From assembly GCA_045534635.1 (NCBI GenBank), contig JAZSKB010000043.1, positions 1 through 26,516 on the forward strand: a DNA stretch of 26,516 nt. Reading direction: 5' to 3'. Position 1 is the first letter of the stretch. Each line of letters begins with the position of its first letter. This document shows positions 21,604 to 26,516 of this stretch, piece by piece. The notes under the pieces were generated by a model. That model made no database searches, was not told the origin of the DNA, and saw nothing but the letters and a program-made list of their open reading frames with translations. The translations under genes were made by a program, and so were the position numbers. The DNA is from UBA1205 sp045534635 (lineage in GTDB: Bacteria > Bacteroidota > Bacteroidia > Bacteroidales > WCHB1-69).

Positions 21604-24600
21604 TCTTCTTGCCATTTAGGTAATAGAATAGTAAAAGTACTTCCTTCTCCCAAAACAGATTCAAATACAATATCTCCACCCCAACATTGAAGGATATTTT
21701 TTACCATATACAATCCTATTCCAGAACCAGACATTTTTGTGGTAAAATTTGATGTAAAAACTTTTCTTTTGTCTTCATCTGCTATTCCTATTCCATTATC
21801 AACGACATCTATCTGCCACATTTTGTTGTCTTGTGAAGATTTTAAAATTATTTTAACAAAATTGTCTTCATTATCTTTTTTGGCTTGAATAGAATTTTTT
21901 ATCAAATTGTTGAAAACTCTTATCAATTGTGTTTTATTAATGAATACAAATGCTTGATTTTCTTGTAAATTATGTATAAAAGAAATTTCTACATCTTCTG
22001 TATTTTGATAAAGTGCTAAAACATTATTTATAATAATTATCAAATCTTCTACATCAGAATCGCTACTTCCTATTTGAGACAATTGTGAAAATGAAGAAGC
22101 AATTTCTGAAAGGGAATTTATTTGTTCTAACATTGTTGCAAAATAGGTATTCATTTTTTGTTGGCTAACATTTCCACTATTGTATTCTCGTAGAATAAAT
22201 TGTGTTTTCAATTGCATTGGAGTTAGTGGATTTTTTATTTCATGAGCAACTTGTCTTGCCATATTTTGCCATGCTTCTCGTTGGGAATTTTGTTTTAAAA
22301 TTTGTGCACTTTCTTCTAATCTGATAACCAATGTATTATAATTATCTACCAATTTTCCAAATTCATCTTTTCTTTTTGAAGATATTGTTTCTAATGGGTT
22401 ATCAATAGGAGAATTGACAAAATTAATTTCTGATAATCGTTTTGTAACACGCATCAATGGATTGAGGTACCATTGTAATACGATAGTAAAAAGAGTAAAA
22501 ATTATGAAAACAAATAAAAATATCAAACAGAAAAATCTTGTTACAAGTTGACTTTGATGTTCATCATTTAAATTAAATATGGAATATGCTAATTGTGGTA
22601 ATTTTACATAACCAATAATTTCTCCTTTTTGATTAACCAACGAATGATATGCACATCGATATCTTTTTCCATACAAATATTCTGTTGTAAACCAAATAGA
22701 TAAATTATTTTCAATAAAAGTATTATATACATGAGGATTTAATTGTGGTATCAAAAAGACACCTTTGCCAAAATTTTGAACACATCGTCCATATTTATCA
22801 TAAATACTTATATTAAAATAATCCATGTCAAAATAAGAATTAAGCACATTTTCTATTTTATTTACCATAGTTTTATCTACATTTTGTGCTTGTTCGATGT
22901 CAGTAGAGGAGGCAATAATATTAATTATTTCTTTAATTCTATTACTTTGATTTTGATATTGTTCTTCATTTCGTACCGTTTTTGAAAAACGAACAAAAAA
23001 GACAATGGCAAATACTATCATTGTAAAAATTAGTGTAACAATAAAAATATTTAGCATAGTTTTGACTGATGGGAATCGAAATGCTTTTTTTATTGGTATC
23101 GCCATAATAATAGGAACAATGGCTGTAATTAAAAATATAAGAACAATTACCATCAACAACGATAATCTTCCCCAAAAAATAGTATTTTGACTACTAATAA
23201 TAACAAGCCAATCGTCATTTGTATATATAGTATGTATATAACCATCTCTCTGAAATGACATTCCAGAATAAATGGTATCTAAATTATAATCTGATAAATT
23301 GTAATTATATTCCAAATCATAATTTGCTACATTCATTTCTAATTTACCATTACGATAACCTGCGTATGAATAATTGGTATTTGCATTATGAACAGGAGAA
23401 GAAGTATTTTGCAATGTACGTTTAAACAAAATAAACAATTGTCCTATTTGTTCTTCGTCTTTTTCTATCGAAGTATTAATAATATATTCCGAAGAACCTA
23501 TTCCCATTTGCCGAAAAGACAATCCTTCTAATGAAGATATTTTATCTTTTATAGCATATTTATTCATCAATCTATTTAAATCGAGCGATTCGTCTATTTC
23601 ATTTATGTAACACAATAAATTAATGTCAAAATGATTAACATAATCTTTTAGATAACGTTGCATTACATAATATTTCATATCAAATTTTCCGTTTAATTTT
23701 TTTTCATCAAAAAAATTACCGATATTCGTATCTTGTTTTAATTGTTCTGCCAATTCTGAAAAATCATAATATTCATATAAATCTTCACCTGAAAGCAATT
23801 TTTGTGCTATAGATTCTTTATAATGTTCTTTCCTTTCGTCCATTGGAACTATTGCAAGAACTAATATTAATATTGTTGCTAAGGCATATCCAAAAATAGC
23901 AACATCTTTTCTTTTCTTTAATTTTGGATAAAATAGCGGTAATAAATAATACAATTGAAAAACAATAACAATACCTATTTTATCTATATATTGTGTAAAT
24001 TTATTTGTTGCCACAAAATAGATGATAAAACTTCCTATTAGCAAACTATATATTGCTATTAGCATTATGGCTATAATTTGTTTATCCGAAACCAATTGTT
24101 CTACAACTGAAAAAGTTTTTTTCAACGTTATAATGATAATATAACATGCAAAAACAACGGATGTTAATATTGAAATACTTATCGGAGTATAATTGTACAA
24201 TCCTTCTGGACGTAAAACAACCATACTATCATTGAGTGCTCCATTGATAACTTGAATAAGATAAATAGAATATATAATATTCACTGTCAATAACAGAAAT
24301 GCTACTGCAATTTTTATTTTCTTTGTCTTTTTTACTACATAATAAAATTTATAATATTGTTGATAAAATATTGCTCCCAAAAACATTATAAACACATGAA
24401 CTATCAAAGAACCTAATGAATTATAATGCGATGAATAATATAACGGCGACAATAAATCGGATTTTATTTTTATATGATAATCAAATAAAATAAGAAATAT
24501 TAGTCCAATAAATACAATTGAATAAAAAATACAACTTTGGTATTTATTAACAAATGGTATTTGTAAAAGAATATTTGCAATGGTATAACATAAAAACACA

Positions 24601-25232
24601 AATAGCAATAAAAAAGATAGTAATACCAAGAATGCCAAATCAAAAGGAAGAACTATTGGAGAAACCAATAGTCTAAACATGGGTTGTCCGTTGTTATTAT
24701 AAATTAACTGTCCTTGAGTATCTTCAACGGAAAAAATATCATATTCTGCTAAATAACCGAATGGTGTTTTTTTATCTAAATGCTGCAAAGATATGGAACC
24801 TACATATATTTTATCATCAATGGTGGTGTGTGTTAAAAGTAACCATTTATTACTGATATTGCTCAGTATTACAGAGTCTTTTGTATTTAGTTGTGAAGGA
24901 AAAAAAACTTTATTGTTTGACCAAGCAATCCAATGTTCATTTTGGTTTATCGCAAAAGTATAATTGTCATCATTAACATTTTTTTCTTTACAGAAATGTA
25001 GCAATTCTGTAACATTTTTTATGTTATTATTGTTGATTAATTGATGAAAATATTCATTAAATAATTGTTCTCTTTTAAGAAATTCTTGTTGATAATCTTG
25101 AAATTGTTCTTCTGCAGATTTGCCAACACCAAGATGATATAAATAAGAATATATCATAATGGATAATATAGTCAGTACTCCAAAAATGAGTGAATTTCTT
25201 CGATATTTTTGTTGATATATTGGTTGTTTCAT
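21594..25232 (-). CDS. Very large multi-membrane-span sensor histidine kinase, NtrY-like core
   Basis: This 1212-residue kinase has about twelve hydrophobic segments. One lies near residue 20 and is followed by a ~130-residue extracytoplasmic domain; eight cluster between ~200 and ~470. A second soluble region (~480-670) and two segments near 680-760 follow, with another extracytoplasmic stretch and a last segment near 890-910. A HAMP-like region (LMRVTKRLSEINF), a HisKA box with phospho-acceptor His997 (ARQVAHEIKNPLTPMQLK), an N box (FNNLIKNSIQA), G1 (DNGIGIADED, ~1145) and G2 (GSGIGL, 1169-1174) follow, so it should be active. HEIKNPLTP is typical of the NtrY group. No response regulator is adjacent. 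Its ATG overlaps the upstream phospholipase stop as TAATG, so the two are translationally coupled. The signal sensed is unknown. Confidence 0.9.
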   Translation of the reverse strand: MKQPIYQQKYRRNSLIFGVLTILSIMIYSYLYHLGVGKSAEEQFQDYQQEFLKREQLFNEYFHQLINNNNIKNVTELLHFCKEKNVNDDNYTFAINQNEHWIAWSNNKVFFPSQLNTKDSVILSNISNKWLLLTHTTIDDKIYVGSISLQHLDKKTPFGYLAEYDIFSVEDTQGQLIYNNNGQPMFRLLVSPIVLPFDLAFLVLLSFLLLFVFLCYTIANILLQIPFVNKYQSCIFYSIVFIGLIFLILFDYHIKIKSDLLSPLYYSSHYNSLGSLIVHVFIMFLGAIFYQQYYKFYYVVKKTKKIKIAVAFLLLTVNIIYSIYLIQVINGALNDSMVVLRPEGLYNYTPISISILTSVVFACYIIIITLKKTFSVVEQLVSDKQIIAIMLIAIYSLLIGSFIIYFVATNKFTQYIDKIGIVIVFQLYYLLPLFYPKLKKRKDVAIFGYALATILILVLAIVPMDERKEHYKESIAQKLLSGEDLYEYYDFSELAEQLKQDTNIGNFFDEKKLNGKFDMKYYVMQRYLKDYVNHFDINLLCYINEIDESLDLNRLMNKYAIKDKISSLEGLSFRQMGIGSSEYIINTSIEKDEEQIGQLFILFKRTLQNTSSPVHNANTNYSYAGYRNGKLEMNVANYDLEYNYNLSDYNLDTIYSGMSFQRDGYIHTIYTNDDWLVIISSQNTIFWGRLSLLMVIVLIFLITAIVPIIMAIPIKKAFRFPSVKTMLNIFIVTLIFTMIVFAIVFFVRFSKTVRNEEQYQNQSNRIKEIINIIASSTDIEQAQNVDKTMVNKIENVLNSYFDMDYFNISIYDKYGRCVQNFGKGVFLIPQLNPHVYNTFIENNLSIWFTTEYLYGKRYRCAYHSLVNQKGEIIGYVKLPQLAYSIFNLNDEHQSQLVTRFFCLIFLFVFIIFTLFTIVLQWYLNPLMRVTKRLSEINFVNSPIDNPLETISSKRKDEFGKLVDNYNTLVIRLEESAQILKQNSQREAWQNMARQVAHEIKNPLTPMQLKTQFILREYNSGNVSQQKMNTYFATMLEQINSLSEIASSFSQLSQIGSSDSDVEDLIIIINNVLALYQNTEDVEISFIHNLQENQAFVFINKTQLIRVFNNLIKNSIQAKKDNEDNFVKIILKSSQDNKMWQIDVVDNGIGIADEDKRKVFTSNFTTKMSGSGIGLYMVKNILQCWGGDIVFESVLGEGSTFTILLPKWQEDKK

Positions 25233-26359
25233 TATAATAAATGGCTAAATGGCAGAGCAATAAATGTCAATATTTTTTCTGCGATTGTTCGTGAATTATA
25301 AAATGTTTCATCAAATGGCAATGACATTTGTTTTGTTTGCAAATTATGTGATGCTATCAATTTAACAATTTCGGGATTTGAACCCAACATTGCAATTTCA
25401 AACATATATCTAAAACTACGATTGTCCATATTGGCAGAACCTATTGCAAACACATTGTCATCTATCAACATTAATTTTGAATGCAAATTTCCTTTAGGAT
25501 AAAGGTAAATATTTACACCGTGTTTGTATAGTTGTTCCAAAAAAGCATCTCTAACAACATCTGCTACTTTGACATCGGAATGTTGAGGAATACAAACATT
25601 GACTTCTACGCCTCTTTTTACCGCATTTATCAAAGATTTATAGATACGATGTCCCGGCAAAAAATAAGGTGTTTCTATCGTTATTTGTTTTTCGGCTCTT
25701 TCTATACATCGTAAATAATTTTTCTTTATACGCTGACCAAATACAGAAGGTACTTCCCTAATAAAAAAGCAATTGCCATAACGAATTGTTTTATGAAATC
25801 TTTTACTTACTTCATAAATAGAAAAATCTTTATTATAGATTTTATAATTATCCATAAATATCTTTTTCAGCGTAATGGCAATATCTCCTTTCATTCTAAG
25901 TATCGATTCTCGCCAAGCCTTACAATATTGGGTAAAATTGGCAGAACCAATATACGAGATATTATCATCTATTACAATAATTTTTCTATGGTCTCGGCAA
26001 TGATTTCTTTTGAACATAAATGGACTTATAACAAATTTTTTGAAAAAACGAACATTTATGCCAGCGGTTATCATTTTTACGATATATGGATTTTTGCCAC
26101 TTGCTCCCCACCAATCTATCAACAATTTTACTCTAACACCTCTTTGATGAGCGGCAATTAATGCATTACTAATTTGATTTCCAACACTATCGTTTCCTAT
26201 ACGAAATGTTTCCAAACATACAGAATGTTGAGCATTGGCGATGTCTGTTACTACATCATCGTACCAAACTTCGGTAGAATTATAAAATTTATAACTTGCC
26301 TCTTTGTCTGTTTGTTGCTTTTGTATAGGTTCCATATTTTTCCGTCCCCTTTCATACAA
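25232..26359 (-). CDS. Phospholipase D-like / cardiolipin synthase-like protein
   Basis: This 375-residue protein has two HKD motifs: His124-x-Lys126-x4-Asp131 followed by GSANF, and His293-x-Lys295-x4-Asp300 followed by GSANMDNRSF. These mark the PLD superfamily and a catalytically complete enzyme. The second motif context (NLHSKLMLIDD, MDNRSF) is that of bacterial cardiolipin synthases, but the usual N-terminal membrane hairpin (~100 residues) is missing, so it may be peripheral or a phosphodiesterase of another kind. A second in-frame ATG at 26335 (MEPIQKQQ) has an AAGGGGA upstream and could be the true start; it leaves more room after the tRNA at 26368. The stop overlaps the kinase start by one base (TAATG). 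Confidence 0.88.
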   Translation of the reverse strand: MYERGRKNMEPIQKQQTDKEASYKFYNSTEVWYDDVVTDIANAQHSVCLETFRIGNDSVGNQISNALIAAHQRGVRVKLLIDWWGASGKNPYIVKMITAGINVRFFKKFVISPFMFKRNHCRDHRKIIVIDDNISYIGSANFTQYCKAWRESILRMKGDIAITLKKIFMDNYKIYNKDFSIYEVSKRFHKTIRYGNCFFIREVPSVFGQRIKKNYLRCIERAEKQITIETPYFLPGHRIYKSLINAVKRGVEVNVCIPQHSDVKVADVVRDAFLEQLYKHGVNIYLYPKGNLHSKLMLIDDNVFAIGSANMDNRSFRYMFEIAMLGSNPEIVKLIASHNLQTKQMSLPFDETFYNSRTIAEKILTFIALPFSHLL

Positions 26360-26367
26360 TGATTTTG

Positions 26368-26439
26368 TACCCCCGACAGGAATCGAACCTGTATTTAAAG
26401 TTTAGGAAACTTCCGTTCTATCCGTTGAACTACAGGGGC
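26368..26439 (-). tRNA. tRNA-Arg (anticodon CCU)
   Basis: Read on the minus strand, the 72 nt fold into a complete cloverleaf: acceptor GCCCCTG with CGGGGGT (one G-T closing pair), D stem GTTC/GAAC, anticodon stem GAAGT/ACTTT with loop TTCCTAA (anticodon CCT), and T arm ACAGG-TTCGATT-CCTGT. The discriminator base is A and CCA is not encoded. It reads AGG arginine codons. The gene ends 8 nt before the phospholipase-like ATG. Confidence 0.95.
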
Positions 26440-26455
26440 AAATTCAACTGATTTG

Positions 26456-26463
26456 CAAAGATA
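26456..26463 (-). promoter_or_regulatory. -7 box (TATCTTTG, minus strand) for tRNA-Arg
   Basis: CAAAGATA on the plus strand is TATCTTTG on the minus strand, ending 16 nt before the tRNA 5' end, so the transcript would begin a few bases upstream of the mature tRNA. It may also drive the phospholipase-like and kinase genes, because no box is seen between the tRNA and 26359. Confidence 0.7.
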
Positions 26464-26516
26464 ACATTTTTTTTATTAATAATGAAATATCGTACAATTT
26501 TTAAATTAAATCTTTG

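Noticed and set aside
25793..26161. Plus-strand ORF of 122 aa opposite the phospholipase-like gene
   Set aside because: It lies wholly inside a gene with intact HKD motifs, shows no domain and has codon patterns of a shadow frame.
26368..26439. tRNA-Arg as an integration site for a mobile element
   Set aside because: No integrase, no second copy of the tRNA 3' end and no foreign block next to it are visible. The accessory island is 16 kb away.
26509..26516. Possible plus-strand -7 box (AATCTTTG) at the right edge
   Set aside because: The first base deviates from TAnnTTTG and any gene it would serve lies outside the window, so it cannot be supported.

Overview
The window is AT-rich chromosomal DNA from a member of the Bacteroidota, most likely near the order Bacteroidales. 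The evidence is: two proteins ending in type IX secretion (T9SS) type A sorting domains; a GldB-type lipoprotein; a long-form IspG with an insert domain; carboxynorspermidine decarboxylase; and repeated TAnnTTTG boxes (often exactly TATCTTTG) a short distance upstream of genes, which is the Bacteroidota housekeeping promoter -7 element. No species can be named from the sequence alone.

Layout. 1-4709 (+): the tail of a T9SS cargo protein with a strong terminator, a secreted subtilisin-like protease with its own T9SS tail, and ispG directly abutting it. 4717-6384 (-): a Wzi/RemB-like outer-membrane barrel protein. 6600-10160 (+): an accessory island. It holds a YhcG/DUF1016-type PD-(D/E)XK nuclease gene bracketed by a 25-bp exact direct repeat, then a highly structured palindromic element, then an overlapping pair of an adenine methyltransferase and a putative restriction endonuclease, closed by a perfect 27-nt palindrome. 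10268-13522 (+): gldB, cdaA (c-di-AMP synthesis) and ahcY as a tight operon. 13658-14140 (+): a small outer-membrane barrel protein with its own terminator. 14318-18522 (+): dipeptidyl peptidase IV, nspC and a small CcsB/ResB-like membrane protein, spaced 3 and 8 nt. The last runs 75 nt into a convergent nitrilase-family amidase gene (18448-19245, -).

19374-20669 (+): a secreted Asn/Thr/Ser-rich protein preceded by an excellent sigma-54 promoter. 20722-21588 (+): a YitT-family membrane protein, convergent with 21594-26359 (-), where a phospholipase D-like protein and a giant NtrY-like membrane histidine kinase are translationally coupled. A tRNA-Arg(CCU) gene lies immediately upstream of that pair.

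Most of the window is core metabolism and envelope biology: protein and peptide degradation, isoprenoid, polyamine and methyl-cycle enzymes, and c-di-AMP. The parts that deserve a closer look are the nuclease/restriction island with its repeats, the sigma-54-driven low-complexity secreted protein, and the kinase/phospholipase pair. Nothing here was confirmed by database search, and I cannot show that any single locus is a new system.
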